The notes: generated from the sequence alone by a model not told the origin. Counted from the first letter of the stretch, positions 8,435-17,832 are shown. The stretch: 61,782 bases of DNA from Candidatus Hydrogenedentota bacterium (GCA_012730105.1 JAAYBJ010000226.1:1-61782); one strand, 5' to 3'. Made by a program: numbers and translations.

Positions 8435-9640
8435 ATGAATGATGAAGAAAAAAAACGATACAGCCGTCTTTATCGAGATGGCCTGTTGAAAGATACACTG
8501 CCCTTCTGGTTTCCCCGGTGTGTTGACACGGAGCACGGCGGTTTCTTTACCGCACTCGACCGGGACGGCACGGTCGTTGACACGGACAAAAGCATCTGGC
8601 ACCAGGGGCGCATTTCCTGGCTGCTGGCAACGCTTTATACCACAGTGGAGCGGCGTCCGGAGTGGCTGGCATGGTCCCGGTCTGGAATCGAATTCCTCCG
8701 ACGGCATGGCTTCGACAGTGACGGGCGCATGTTCTTTCAGATGACGCGGGAGGGCCGGCCGTTGCGCAAGCGGCGGTACGTGTTCAGCGAGGCTTTTGCC
8801 GCCCTTGCTTTTGCCGCCTATGCCGCCGCGTCGGGGGATGAAAAAGCCGCCACGGAGGCGCGTGCGATTTTCGACAGTTTCCTGCGCTATACCACGACAC
8901 CGGGCTTGCTGCCGCCCAAGAGCATTGTGGAAACCCGCCCGACCAAGGGTCTTGCCCAGCCCATGATCACCATTAATGTGGCCCAGCAACTGCGCGATAC
9001 TGTGGGTGATCCCGAATACTGTACGGCGCAGATTGACCGCTGTATTGACGAGATCCGTAAGGATTTTCTCCATCCGGAAATGGAATGCGTCCTGGAAACG
9101 GTGGGGCCGAACGGGGAATTCCTGGACCATTTTGACGGGCGCACAGTGAATCCCGGGCATGCCATCGAAGCCGCCTGGTTCATTCTGCACGAAGCGTGCC
9201 TGCGGGGTGGAGATCGGGAACTTGCGACGCTGGGCTGTCAAATGCTCGACTGGATGTGGGCGCGCGGTTGGGACCAGGAGTACGGCGGCCTCTTGTATTT
9301 TATTGATGTCAAAGGCCTGCCCGTGCAGGAATATTGGCATGATATGAAATTTTGGTGGCCCCACACCGAGGCCATAATCGCCACCCTGCTGGCCCATCAA
9401 CTCACAGGTGATGCAAAATACGCGGACTGGCATCGGCAGGTTCATGACTGGGCGTATGCGCATTTCCCCGACCCTGAACACGGGGAATGGTACGGGTATC
9501 TGCATCGAGACGGTAGCGTGTCGGTGCCCCTGAAGGGGAATATGTGGAAGGGAAATTTTCACCTGGGCCGCATGCAGTGGTGTTGCTGGCAACTCCTGGA
9601 GGGCAGACCGCCCGGAAAACCGCTTGCGCCCCCGTACTAG
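8435..9640 (+). CDS. N-acylglucosamine 2-epimerase (AGE/RenBP family)
   Basis: Cytoplasmic (alpha/alpha)6-barrel epimerase interconverting ManNAc and GlcNAc or related sugars. Family features: GGFFTALDRDG and KSIWHQGRISWLLATLY near the N-terminus, YVFSEAFAALAFAAYA, the DGRTVNPGHAIEAAWF segment with a catalytic His, and MKFWWPHTEAIIATL with the second. About 401 residues, the usual size. I chose ATG 8435 (MNDEEKKRY); a longer TTG start at 8408 is possible. In sialic-acid catabolism it would process ManNAc released by a lyase, but no NanA lyase or NanK kinase is in the window. 130 nt after the sialidase, 12 nt before the next gene. Confidence 0.88.
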   Translation: MNDEEKKRYSRLYRDGLLKDTLPFWFPRCVDTEHGGFFTALDRDGTVVDTDKSIWHQGRISWLLATLYTTVERRPEWLAWSRSGIEFLRRHGFDSDGRMFFQMTREGRPLRKRRYVFSEAFAALAFAAYAAASGDEKAATEARAIFDSFLRYTTTPGLLPPKSIVETRPTKGLAQPMITINVAQQLRDTVGDPEYCTAQIDRCIDEIRKDFLHPEMECVLETVGPNGEFLDHFDGRTVNPGHAIEAAWFILHEACLRGGDRELATLGCQMLDWMWARGWDQEYGGLLYFIDVKGLPVQEYWHDMKFWWPHTEAIIATLLAHQLTGDAKYADWHRQVHDWAYAHFPDPEHGEWYGYLHRDGSVSVPLKGNMWKGNFHLGRMQWCCWQLLEGRPPGKPLAPPY

Positions 9641-9652
9641 AAGGAGAATCGG

Positions 9653-12334
9653 ATGCCGTCTGCTTGCTTTAGCCGAATTACTATTCATATTCCTTCCCGT
9701 ATGTCGCTTATCACGGCGTGCCTTGCGATACTGCTGCTTTCTTTTCCCTTGACGGCGTCTCCGTTGAACTGGGAGGAACTCCCGCCGCTGCCGAACGCGG
9801 ACGGCGTTGCAGGGCCTTTCGTCGGGGTGCACGGCGATGCGCTTCTTGTCGCGGGCGGCGCTAACTTTCCGAAACCTGTCTGGGAAACGGAAAAGACTTT
9901 TTATGACGCTCTTTATGTCCTGCTTCGTGAACTGAAGGACGGAAAAACGACCTACCGTTGGGTTACAGAATTCCATCTTGATCGGCCCATCGCCTATGGC
10001 GCTTCCGTTTCCACAGACCGGGGTGTGGTCTGTATCGGTGGAAACGACGCCTCACGGGTCTACGCGGATGTTTTTCTGCTCCGCTGGAATCCGAACACGC
10101 AATCGGTCGAGCGGGAATCCCTGCCGTCCCTGCCCGGGCCCCGCACCAACGCCTGCGCGGCCGTCATCGGAAACCAGGTGTACCTGGCTGGGGGAACTTC
10201 AGGCTTGGACCTGGGAACCGCTACCGCTGATTTCCTTTGCCTTGATTTCGGGAACGCGAATCCGGCATGGGAGCGTTTGCCCGCTTGCCCGGGACCGTCC
10301 CGGGCCTTTGCCATCGCCGCCGTGCAGAACAACGGTGTCGACGAATGCGTCTATGTTTTCAGCGGCCGCCGCGTGAACGAAAACGGTGGAACGGAATTTC
10401 TCAAAGACGTCTGGGAGTTCAACCCGGCCAGCCTGCGTGCGGACATCGGCGGGAGTGGGGGAAAAAGCCCCTGGCGTCAACGGGCCGATGCACCGCGCTG
10501 CATGATGGCGGGTACGGGTATTGCCCTCGGCCAGAGCCATGTTTTCCTCCTGGCCGGCGCGGATGAAACCCATTTCCATGAGGTGGATGCGCTCAAGGAC
10601 GCCCATCCCGGCTTCCCGAAAGAGGCCTTCGCCTATCACACCATTACCAACACATGGACCAGCGCCGGCGCCACGCCCGCAAACCAGGTGACCACCACGG
10701 CGGTGCGGTGGGGAAGCGATACCGTCAAGGACCCCATTATCCTGCCGAGCGGGGAACTGCGGCCCCGGGTGCGCACGCCGAAGGTGTGGCGAATCACACC
10801 CGTTCCGGGCGTGGAGCATTTCGGTTGGACGGATTTCTCCGTGCTGGGTCTGTATCTGGCAGGCGTGATCCTGGTGGGTGTCTTTTTCGCGTTCAGGAAC
10901 AGGACAGCAGACGATTTCTTCCGGGGCGGTCAGCGGATTCCCTGGTTCGTGGCGGGGATGAGCATTTTCGCCACCATGCTGAGTTCCATCACGTTCATGG
11001 CTATTCCGGCAAAAGCCTACGCTACCGACTGGGTGTATTTCCTGGTGAACATGACGGCGGTGGCGATCGCGCCGGTGGTGATCCTGCTTTTCCTGCCCTT
11101 TTTCCGGAATATCGACGCTACAAGCGCTTACGAGTATCTCGAAAAGCGTTTTAACCGTCTTGCCCGGCTGTTCGCCAGCGCCTCCTTCACCCTGTTCCAG
11201 GTGGGGCGCATGGCGGTGGTCCTGTACCTGCCCGCCCTGGCCCTGGCGGCCATCACCCCCCTGTCGGAACAGCAGAGCATTCTGCTTATGGGCGTGTTGA
11301 GCATCATCTATTGCGCCATGGGTGGCCTGGAAGCGGTGGTATGGACGGATACCATTCAGAGTTTTGTGCTGCTGGGCGGGGCCCTGTTCAGCCTTGTGTT
11401 GATTGTGACCCAGGTGGACGGCGGCCTGGCCGGGTTTTGGGATACCGCCATGGCGAACGACAAACTGCATTTCGCCAACCTGGATTTTTCAGCGCACAGT
11501 TTCGCCACCACCGCCCTGTGGGTGGTGGTGCTGGGCGGGCTTGGCCAAAGCCTGGTGCCCTACGCGTCCGATATGGCGGTAGTGCAACGGTACATGTCGG
11601 TGCCGGATATAGGCCGCGCGAAAAAAGCCATCTGGACCAACGCCGTGGCCGTTATTCCTGCCTCGCTGCTGTTCTTTGGTATGGGCACCGCCCTGTTCGT
11701 TTTTTACGCGAACCACCCGGACCGGCTTGATCCTACCTTCAAGACCGACGCTATCTTTCCGCTCTTTATCGCCCGCGAACTGCCTGCGGGTATCGCCGGA
11801 CTTGTCGTGGCAGGGATTTTCGCCGCCGCCCAGTCCACCATCTCCACCAGTATCAACAGCATGTCCACCGCCGTCGCCACCGATTTCATCAAACCCTTAA
11901 ACCTGATCAAAACGGAACGGGGCTTTCTGTTCCTCGGCCGGGTGCTCACGGTCCTCTTCGGGACGGCCGGGGTGCTCCTGGCGCTGCTTTTCGCCTCCTC
12001 GGACATCATGTCGCTGTGGGATCAGTTCATGAAAATCCTCGGTCTCTTCGGAGGCGCCATGTGCGGCCTGTTCTGCCTGGGCATCTTCACGACCCGCGCC
12101 AACAGCAACGGCGCAATCATCGGCGCCTTGGCCGGCGCAGCCGGGCTTTTCCTCGTGCAACAATATACACATGTCCATTTGCTGCTGCACGCCTTTGTGG
12201 GCGTTGCCCTTTGTTGTATCATCGGATATGCCGCCAGTCTGCTGTTCCCGCCCATGAACCGTTCGATCGAAGGGTTGACCATCTATACGCTTCGCGATGC
12301 TGAAAAGACGGTCCTGGAAAATACTAAGATGTGA
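9653..12334 (+). CDS. Kelch mutarotase fused to a sodium/solute symporter
   Basis: Residues 25-385 form a NanM-like kelch beta-propeller of the cyclically permuted mutarotase type (LNWEELPPLPNADGVAGPFVG, LLVAGGANFP, LPGPRTNACAAVIG), behind a signal peptide. From about residue 393 it becomes a sodium:solute symporter with 13 or so membrane helices (TADDFFRGGQRIPWFVAGMSIFA, WTDTIQSFVLLGG, LSSITFMAIPAKAYA). The periplasmic propeller would convert released N-acetylneuraminate to the anomer taken up and hand it to the attached SSS transporter. The fusion is known from glycan-degrading bacteria. 893 residues; RBS AAGGAG precedes ATG 9653. Third gene of the operon. Confidence 0.9.
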   Translation: MPSACFSRITIHIPSRMSLITACLAILLLSFPLTASPLNWEELPPLPNADGVAGPFVGVHGDALLVAGGANFPKPVWETEKTFYDALYVLLRELKDGKTTYRWVTEFHLDRPIAYGASVSTDRGVVCIGGNDASRVYADVFLLRWNPNTQSVERESLPSLPGPRTNACAAVIGNQVYLAGGTSGLDLGTATADFLCLDFGNANPAWERLPACPGPSRAFAIAAVQNNGVDECVYVFSGRRVNENGGTEFLKDVWEFNPASLRADIGGSGGKSPWRQRADAPRCMMAGTGIALGQSHVFLLAGADETHFHEVDALKDAHPGFPKEAFAYHTITNTWTSAGATPANQVTTTAVRWGSDTVKDPIILPSGELRPRVRTPKVWRITPVPGVEHFGWTDFSVLGLYLAGVILVGVFFAFRNRTADDFFRGGQRIPWFVAGMSIFATMLSSITFMAIPAKAYATDWVYFLVNMTAVAIAPVVILLFLPFFRNIDATSAYEYLEKRFNRLARLFASASFTLFQVGRMAVVLYLPALALAAITPLSEQQSILLMGVLSIIYCAMGGLEAVVWTDTIQSFVLLGGALFSLVLIVTQVDGGLAGFWDTAMANDKLHFANLDFSAHSFATTALWVVVLGGLGQSLVPYASDMAVVQRYMSVPDIGRAKKAIWTNAVAVIPASLLFFGMGTALFVFYANHPDRLDPTFKTDAIFPLFIARELPAGIAGLVVAGIFAAAQSTISTSINSMSTAVATDFIKPLNLIKTERGFLFLGRVLTVLFGTAGVLLALLFASSDIMSLWDQFMKILGLFGGAMCGLFCLGIFTTRANSNGAIIGALAGAAGLFLVQQYTHVHLLLHAFVGVALCCIIGYAASLLFPPMNRSIEGLTIYTLRDAEKTVLENTKM

Positions 12335-12365
12335 AGTGCGCCTACCTTTTTACGGAGAAGTGCCA

Positions 12366-13664
12366 ATGTCAATTTCCAAAGAAGCCCCGGGTTTGAAGAT
12401 GATTCCTATCTCAGATCGGACGGCAAACACCTGTGGGAGATTTATTGCTGTCCTATTGCTCCTTATCGGTGTTATGCAAGGGGCAGTATCCGAGGATACC
12501 TGGAGGCTGGAAGCGCAGCAACGCATCGAACAGATTCGAAAATCTGATTTGACGGTTCGCGTAACGGACGCTGACGGGAAGCCGTTGTCCGGTATGCCTG
12601 TGCATGTCACCATGATCCGCCACGCCTTTCCCTGGGGTACCTGTGTGAAGGCGCAACGTATAACCGGAGATTCGCCGGATGATGCGATCTACCGGGGAAA
12701 AGTAGTTGAGTTGTTCAATTGCGCGGTCCTTGAAGATGCGCTGAAGTGGAACGCGTGGCATGGGGCGTACGGCCCGAGTTTTACCCGCGAGAACACGGAG
12801 GCGGCGTTAAAGTGGCTCAAGGAAAGGGCCTTTCGCCTCCGGGGACATTGTCTGGTGTGGCATGGATGGGAAAACCTGCAACCTTGGGGAGCATCGCTTG
12901 CCGACGATTTGCCGGACCTGCGGCGGCGTATACTCGAACATATTGATGAATTGTCCAAATTCACCCGGGACTACGTGGACGAATGGGATGTCGTCAATGA
13001 ACCGGTAAATGTTAACGAGGTGCTCACGGTACTGGGTGAGGAGGTTCTGGCGACGTGGTTTCACCGCGCCCGCGCGGCACTGCCGGATTCCTGTCGACTG
13101 TTCATCAACGAATATAACATTGTGGAACCTTTCAGTGCCCGTACGCGGGATGACTATGAAGCGATTATCCAGGCATTACTTGACGCGAAGGCGCCCCTGG
13201 AAGGGATAGGATTTCAAAGCCACTTTCAACTTCCGCCCGAATCGCCCGTTGAAGCCCTACAGGTCTTTGATCGCTTCGCCCGTTTCGGGCTGCCGATCGT
13301 GGTTACGGAATTTGATGTGAATACCAAGGATGAAGAGCGGCAGGCGCAATTCACACGTGATTTCCTTACCGCCGCCTTCAGTCATCCTGCCTGCACCGGT
13401 TTTGTCTTCTGGGGATTCTGGGAGGGCTCCCATTGGCGTCCGGACTCCGCGTTGTTTCGAATGGACTGGTCGGAAAAGCCGAATCTTGCCGCGTATCGTG
13501 ACTTGGTCTTCAAAGAATGGTGGACCGACGAAACGGGAAGAACGAACGAGAACGGAGAATTCGTGCTGCGCGCATTCAAGGGAACGCACACGGTTATTGT
13601 CGGCAATCAGGAGAAGGTGGTGGAGATAGGGGACAGTGCTGCTAAGATGGAGGTTATTCTTTGA
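12366..13664 (+). CDS. GH10 endo-beta-1,4-xylanase-type glycosidase
   Basis: Retaining glycosidase of family GH10. From ATG 12366, residues 20-40 are a signal peptide (FIAVLLLLIGVMQGAVS), residues 55-80 a short beta-domain common before planctomycete-type GH10 modules (LTVRVTDADGKPLSGMPVHV), then the TIM barrel. The acid/base is E212 in WDVVNEP and the nucleophile E315 in VVTEFDV; HCLVWHGW provides the conserved His-Trp substrate-binding strand. A C-terminal beta-segment (GRTNENGEFVLRAFKGTHTVIV) follows. Substrate is probably xylan. It lies 32 nt after the symporter gene, so it is probably the last gene of that operon although xylan has no obvious link with sialic acid. Confidence 0.9.
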   Translation: MSISKEAPGLKMIPISDRTANTCGRFIAVLLLLIGVMQGAVSEDTWRLEAQQRIEQIRKSDLTVRVTDADGKPLSGMPVHVTMIRHAFPWGTCVKAQRITGDSPDDAIYRGKVVELFNCAVLEDALKWNAWHGAYGPSFTRENTEAALKWLKERAFRLRGHCLVWHGWENLQPWGASLADDLPDLRRRILEHIDELSKFTRDYVDEWDVVNEPVNVNEVLTVLGEEVLATWFHRARAALPDSCRLFINEYNIVEPFSARTRDDYEAIIQALLDAKAPLEGIGFQSHFQLPPESPVEALQVFDRFARFGLPIVVTEFDVNTKDEERQAQFTRDFLTAAFSHPACTGFVFWGFWEGSHWRPDSALFRMDWSEKPNLAAYRDLVFKEWWTDETGRTNENGEFVLRAFKGTHTVIVGNQEKVVEIGDSAAKMEVIL

Positions 13665-13814
13665 TGACAGCGCTATTCCCCTCGTTCCCAAACGGAAGAA
13701 GGCCCAAAGGACGCCTCGACGCGTACACTGAAAAACCACAGAAGACAGGATTTTCCCGTGCCCGTCACGCGCAACATTAGTCACCAGGAAGTCATGCTAA
13801 AAGTTTCTTAACTA

Positions 13815-13823
13815 TGGTATAAT
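13815..13823 (+). promoter_or_regulatory. Extended -10 promoter element
   Basis: TGGTATAAT matches an extended -10 (TGnTATAAT) exactly. The -35 region is poor. The ATG of the following toxin-like frame is only 7 nt downstream, so a transcript from here would be leaderless or nearly so. Confidence 0.45.
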
Positions 13824-13829
13824 TTTCCA

Positions 13830-14072
13830 ATGGTCGAATACAGATATACAGATTATTTTGACAATGAGGTATTAAGGAAGCGTTCTTACTTAAGAAAAGC
13901 ATGGTGTGTATAGGTAGTCGAAAATGCCGAAAAAGTTGAATCCCAAGAACAGAATCGGTATCGGTTTTGGGCTAGGATTCCGGAACTTGAAAATCGGTAC
14001 CTGCGTGTTGTTACCTTGGATGACAAGATTACCATACATAATGCTTTTCCCGATAGGAGGTTTAAGTTATGA
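13830..14072 (+). pseudogene. Small toxin-like gene interrupted by an amber codon
   Basis: An 80-codon frame reads MVEYRYTDYFDNEVLRKR, then WCV and a TAG at 13911-13913, then in the same frame VVENAEKVESQEQNRYRFW, LRVVTLDDKITIHNAFPDRRF and a stop at 14070-14072. Small proteins of this type (a DUF4258-like fold with an HNAFPDR end) are the usual upstream partner of DUF2283 proteins in putative toxin-antitoxin pairs. It overlaps the DUF2283 start by ATGA. The single nonsense codon would leave 27 residues, so this partner looks inactivated while its neighbour is intact. A sequencing error or amber suppression are alternatives. Confidence 0.65.
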
Positions 14073-14284
14073 AAATGAAATACTATAAAGACACCGATTC
14101 TCTCTATATCGATCTTTCAGAGAATCCCAGTGTTGAAAGTAAAGAAGTTTCAGAAGGTGTTCTTCTTGATTATGACGTCAATGGCAACTTGGTTGGTATA
14201 GACATAGACAATGCCGCCTCAAAGGTTGCCATGGACAAACTCGTGGTCAGTAGTATGCCCGGATCGGTTGAAACCGCTGCCTGA
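14069..14284 (+). CDS. DUF2283 small protein, probable antitoxin
   Basis: 71-residue DUF2283 protein: KYYKDTDSLYIDLSE at the N-terminus and VLLDYDVNGNLVGIDIDNAA in the middle are the family signature, two beta-hairpins around an acidic core. An AGGAGG at 14055-14060 is placed 8 nt before ATG 14069. It shares ATGA with the preceding broken toxin-like gene. DUF2283 proteins are presumed antitoxins from gene-pair context; direct function is not established here. Confidence 0.8.
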   Translation: MKMKYYKDTDSLYIDLSENPSVESKEVSEGVLLDYDVNGNLVGIDIDNAASKVAMDKLVVSSMPGSVETAA

Positions 14285-14678
14285 TGAAATGAGAAACAGC
14301 AACAGGAACGGCAATGTGAGTGGGGTTGTTCATGCTTTTATGGTGAAGGGTCTCTGTCCCTGTACGGAGAAATGAACAATTGCTGCCCTTTTTATCAAAA
14401 TAGAAGCCTCGGCGAATCCAAGCAGGGAGCAAGGGATGAAAGTGCCACTTCCCAATTTACCCAATGTGTTGCGGAAAATCGTACTCTTTGGCATAAGTCT
14501 GTGTGTGGGCCTTTCGGGAACTTAAAATCGCCTGCGCCAAAGGCGGCGAATGTCCATTATTCCGCGCTGCAAATGATAGTCGCCATAAAACACTTTGGCT
14601 GTGGCTATGCCACGCTGTATTTTAAACTGCCGGGAACGTGTTCTGTAGTCTGGAACGCGGACGGTCTATCATGGGGAT
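14285..14678. other. Intergenic stretch, no gene seen
   Basis: 394 bases between DUF2283 and the WYL regulator. An open frame runs through it from 14372 into the next gene in another frame, but its composition is not protein-like. I see no RNA gene, clear promoter or repeat. Confidence 0.4.
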
Positions 14679-15686
14679 ATGATGCCAAGCAAAAAAGATC
14701 CTTACGCAAATGCGGCGCAGAAGGTCATCGGCCTGTACGCCCTGTTGCTATTCACGGGCCGCTCTTATTCGCTGCCGCAACTGGCTGGGTTGTTTCATTG
14801 TTCCAAGCAGACGGTGCTGCGCATGGTGGAGCAGATTGAGACAAGTCACCGTCTTGAACTGGAAACCTGGTATGAAGGCGGCCGTAAATGGTTTCGGGCG
14901 CGGCCTCTGGCGCGGCGCCCTAATGTGACGCTAAGCGTCGAGGATTTGCAGCAGTTGCTGTTGTGTCGCGACATCGTCTGGCGGCTCTTCCCAAAGCCGC
15001 TTGGCGACAAACTCACCGAAACCATCGCCAAAACCGCGGTGCTTCTCCCGAACTATGAGGACCGCGCCGAAGCCTTGGATTCAGTGACCCACTTCCAGCC
15101 CAAAGGTATTGTGGATTACTCCGGGTCGCGGGAGATCCTCGATACCCTGCTTCGCGCCATCCGGGAACGGCGCCTGTGCGACATCATCTACCGCGCGCCG
15201 GAATGGCCCCGGGCGCGGACGCTCACCGTGGCGCCTTTTCGCTTTATAGTTTTTCGCGAGGGCTTTTATGTTCGCTGCCGTCCTGAGGCCGCCCTGGATC
15301 CGCCTGATCCCGTCCTGGACCGAACCTTGGCCGTGCATCGGATGCGCAAGGTTGTTGTCAAGGACCGGAAGTTTAAACCGATTCCGGATGCGGATCTGCC
15401 CTCCAGTGAGGCTTTCGGTCTGGCCCGTGAAGCGCCTTTTGCCGTGGAGGTGGATTTCGTGCCCAAGGCGGCCGTCTATGTGCGTGAACGGATCTGGAGC
15501 GGGGATCAGCGCATCATCGACAAGCCCGATGGTGGCATTACCCTCAGGTTTACGGCCACAAGCCGGCCCGAAGTCCTGGCATGGGTGCTCAGTTTCGGCG
15601 GGGAGGCTGAACTGCGCGTGCCCGTAGATATCCGGCAGGAACTCCTCCGGCGCCTGCGCGTCATGATGCGGGCTCATCAAGAATAA
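14679..15686 (+). CDS. WYL-domain transcriptional regulator (DeoR-like HTH + WYL)
   Basis: 335-residue DNA-binding regulator. Residues 8-60 carry a helix-turn-helix (AQKVIGLYALLLFTGRSYSL then QLAGLFHCSKQTVLRMVEQI), and residues 150-240 a WYL-type ligand-sensing SH3-like fold (IRERRLCDIIYRAPEW, LTVAPFRFIVFREGFYVRCR). The C-terminal WCX extension is present (AVYVRERIWSGDQRI, EVLAWVLSFGGEAEL). WYL regulators bind nucleotides or nucleic acids and often occur beside defence or stress loci. It may control the two following genes or the nearby island; no operator was identified. Confidence 0.88.
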   Translation: MMPSKKDPYANAAQKVIGLYALLLFTGRSYSLPQLAGLFHCSKQTVLRMVEQIETSHRLELETWYEGGRKWFRARPLARRPNVTLSVEDLQQLLLCRDIVWRLFPKPLGDKLTETIAKTAVLLPNYEDRAEALDSVTHFQPKGIVDYSGSREILDTLLRAIRERRLCDIIYRAPEWPRARTLTVAPFRFIVFREGFYVRCRPEAALDPPDPVLDRTLAVHRMRKVVVKDRKFKPIPDADLPSSEAFGLAREAPFAVEVDFVPKAAVYVRERIWSGDQRIIDKPDGGITLRFTATSRPEVLAWVLSFGGEAELRVPVDIRQELLRRLRVMMRAHQE

Positions 15687-15855
15687 TCCCATCGGTATCA
15701 CCGGCCTCGCCGTTCAAATGTGGAACCCGCCTTTTACTAAATAAAAATATCCGTGCCGTTCCGCAGGATGGAACGATGACCGGATATACTTGCGACAAGA
15801 AGCGCCCGACACACCGGGTGCGGAAGGGAATCAACCACGAAAGGAGATGCATACC

Positions 15856-17220
15856 GTGAAGAAAGAAATGTTCCTTGCTGTTGGATGCGTTGTTACCCTG
15901 TTGGGCGCGCTCTTGGGCGTTGCGGAAACAACCATTGAGATGGACATGAATGCCGCCGAGGCATTGCATGAGGCCGACGCCGCCCTTAACACTGCCTATA
16001 AGGAAGTGATGGCGGTCTACGGCGAGCCGCAGCAGGAGGCGCTTCGGCTGGCCCAGCGCGCGTGGATTAAATACCGGGACGCCTGCGCCGATTCCGAGGG
16101 CAGCCTGTACGAGGGCGGCAGCCTGCAGTCCGTCGCGCGCACCCGGTCTGCCGTGGCGTTGACCGAGGCGCAAACGGAACTGCTCCGGGCGCTCCTGCCC
16201 GGGGCCGTTGCCGCACTCCCGTCGGAAACGCCGGATCCGGAGACGTTGCGGGAGGCCCGGGTGCGGGCGGAAACGCACATGAAAAAGGTCTACGCCGATT
16301 ATAGGAAAGACTACGAAGTGCCTGAGGTCGTGGAAGCCCAGAAGACCTGGGAGGCCTTTCGCGACCTGTGGGTGGCCGCGGAAACGGCCTGTTACCCGGC
16401 AGATGCGGCAACAACCGTCAAGGAGCGTTCCCTGGCCGCGCTGAACAGTGATCGCGCCGAGCGGCTGAAGGAACTTTTCATGGAGGGTTACAAAGAAGAA
16501 GAGGCGTCCGGGGAAACGGCAGACCTCGCCTTTGAGGATCCGCCCCTTATGAAAGCCGTCGCCGCGAATGATCTTGATGCCGTAAAACGGTTGATTGAGC
16601 GTGGCGCGAACGTCAATGAAGTGAACGATGCCGATTATACCGCGCTTCATGTCGCCGCGGAAACGGGCAATGCGGCGATGGTCACCCTGTTGCTGAATGC
16701 CGGCGCGCGCAGGGACCTTTACGATTTTGACGGCCGCACGGCTGCGGATGTCGCCCGCGAGTGGGACAAACCGCATATCGCGCGCATGATTGAGGAATTC
16801 GGCGCGCCGTCCACGGAACAAAAGCCGCCGGAACCGCAACCCCAGGCGACGCCGGCGGCCCGGGAAGAGGCACCCGGTCCGGAACCTGTCGACCTGGAAC
16901 AACTCCTGGACAGTTTCGGCAACCTGACCGAGCTGCGCCAGGATCAGTGGAACCGGGACAATGAATGGAAACACATCGTCCGCGGCGCCGGGGAAGTGTC
17001 CGAGGTGAACCGCACCGGATTCCTGTCTGAAATCACAGACGCCGAATACGAGGTGACCTGCGAACTGCGCGGCGGGGACCGGGCGGTCCTGTACATGGAC
17101 AAGAACCACAGCGACTTTGTGCTCGACCTGGAGGTCGGCGACACGATCACCTTTACGGGAAAACTGAAAAACATGCAGGATTGGGGCTTCTGGTGCAGTG
17201 GTTATGTCAAGGTCGACTAG
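15856..17220 (+). CDS. Secreted protein with two LprI domains and ankyrin repeats
   Basis: From GTG 15856 (AAGGAG at 15841-15846, 9 nt upstream) the protein has a signal peptide (FLAVGCVVTLLGALLGVAE), two tandem LprI/DUF1311-type lysozyme-inhibitor-like helical modules (ALNTAYKEVMAVYGEPQQEA ... AQRAWIKYRDACAD and KVYADYRKDYEVPEVVEAQK ... ACYPAD), then at least two ankyrin repeats (DLDAVKRLIERGANVNEVND; YTALHVAAETGNAAMVTLLL), a Pro/Glu-rich linker, and a C-terminal beta-barrel-like domain. The LprI modules suggest a periplasmic role in protecting peptidoglycan or binding another envelope protein. The combination is unusual. 454 residues. Confidence 0.75.
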   Translation: MKKEMFLAVGCVVTLLGALLGVAETTIEMDMNAAEALHEADAALNTAYKEVMAVYGEPQQEALRLAQRAWIKYRDACADSEGSLYEGGSLQSVARTRSAVALTEAQTELLRALLPGAVAALPSETPDPETLREARVRAETHMKKVYADYRKDYEVPEVVEAQKTWEAFRDLWVAAETACYPADAATTVKERSLAALNSDRAERLKELFMEGYKEEEASGETADLAFEDPPLMKAVAANDLDAVKRLIERGANVNEVNDADYTALHVAAETGNAAMVTLLLNAGARRDLYDFDGRTAADVAREWDKPHIARMIEEFGAPSTEQKPPEPQPQATPAAREEAPGPEPVDLEQLLDSFGNLTELRQDQWNRDNEWKHIVRGAGEVSEVNRTGFLSEITDAEYEVTCELRGGDRAVLYMDKNHSDFVLDLEVGDTITFTGKLKNMQDWGFWCSGYVKVD

Positions 17221-17292
17221 CCGGCCCCGCAACCAAAATCTGTGCGGCCGCCGGTCGCCGGTTCACAATAACCTGTTACCTTGAAAGGAGAA

Positions 17293-17664
17293 ATGAAAAT
17301 GAAAACTGCTGGTGGAATCATTGCGCTTATCGCGGGCATCTTCGGCATATTCGCGGCGGGCGGTACCCTCATGATCGGCGGGTTTGGCGGCGCGGTCGAG
17401 GCCGACGGCGCGGAAACGGTCGTGTGGCTTGGGTTCGGAGGGGTGTTCTTTTCCTTCCTTACCATTGTTCTCGGGGCCGTGGCGCTCGGGGTGAACTCAA
17501 AGAAGACGGGCGTCGCCCTGATCATCACCGCCATTCTCGGCATGGTCCTCGGCGGCACCTTTGTCGCCCTATTCATGGTGCTTGCCCTGCTCGGCGGTAT
17601 ACTGGTCGTCATCGGGGCGGGCCCCAAAACCGCCGCCCAGCCCACAACCTCCACAAGCCCCTGA
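17293..17664 (+). CDS. DUF4064-like four-helix membrane protein
   Basis: 123-residue protein of Gly-Ala-Phe-rich membrane helices (GGIIALIAGIFGIFAAGG; FFSFLTIVLGAVALGV; GVALIITAILGMVLGG; FVALFMVLALLGGILVVIG) with a short polar Thr-Ser tail. The pattern, with an N-terminal KTAGGII and internal GGFGGAVEADG loop, resembles DUF4064. RBS AAAGGAG is placed before ATG 17293. It lies 72 nt after the LprI/ankyrin gene and may share its transcript. Function unknown. Confidence 0.65.
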   Translation: MKMKTAGGIIALIAGIFGIFAAGGTLMIGGFGGAVEADGAETVVWLGFGGVFFSFLTIVLGAVALGVNSKKTGVALIITAILGMVLGGTFVALFMVLALLGGILVVIGAGPKTAAQPTTSTSP

Positions 17665-17832
17665 GGCCGTCAGGCTGACATTTCGTTCTGCAACTACCGG
17701 GAGCCTCGGCAATTACGGACGGCGGCGTTGGAAAATACCCGAGTGTCGTCAGAAGCGCCGGCGCTTCCGGTAGTAACCACTCTCTTAACTCCGGCAGACG
17801 GACTGCCGTAAATTCGATGAAAGGAACAACCC

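Noticed and set aside
14372-14839. 155-codon plus-strand open frame
   Set aside because: It overlaps the WYL regulator in another frame, and its composition is not protein-like; no RBS.
15661-17232. 523-codon minus-strand open frame
   Set aside because: Antisense of the LprI/ankyrin gene with Arg/Gly-rich composition and no recognisable motif.
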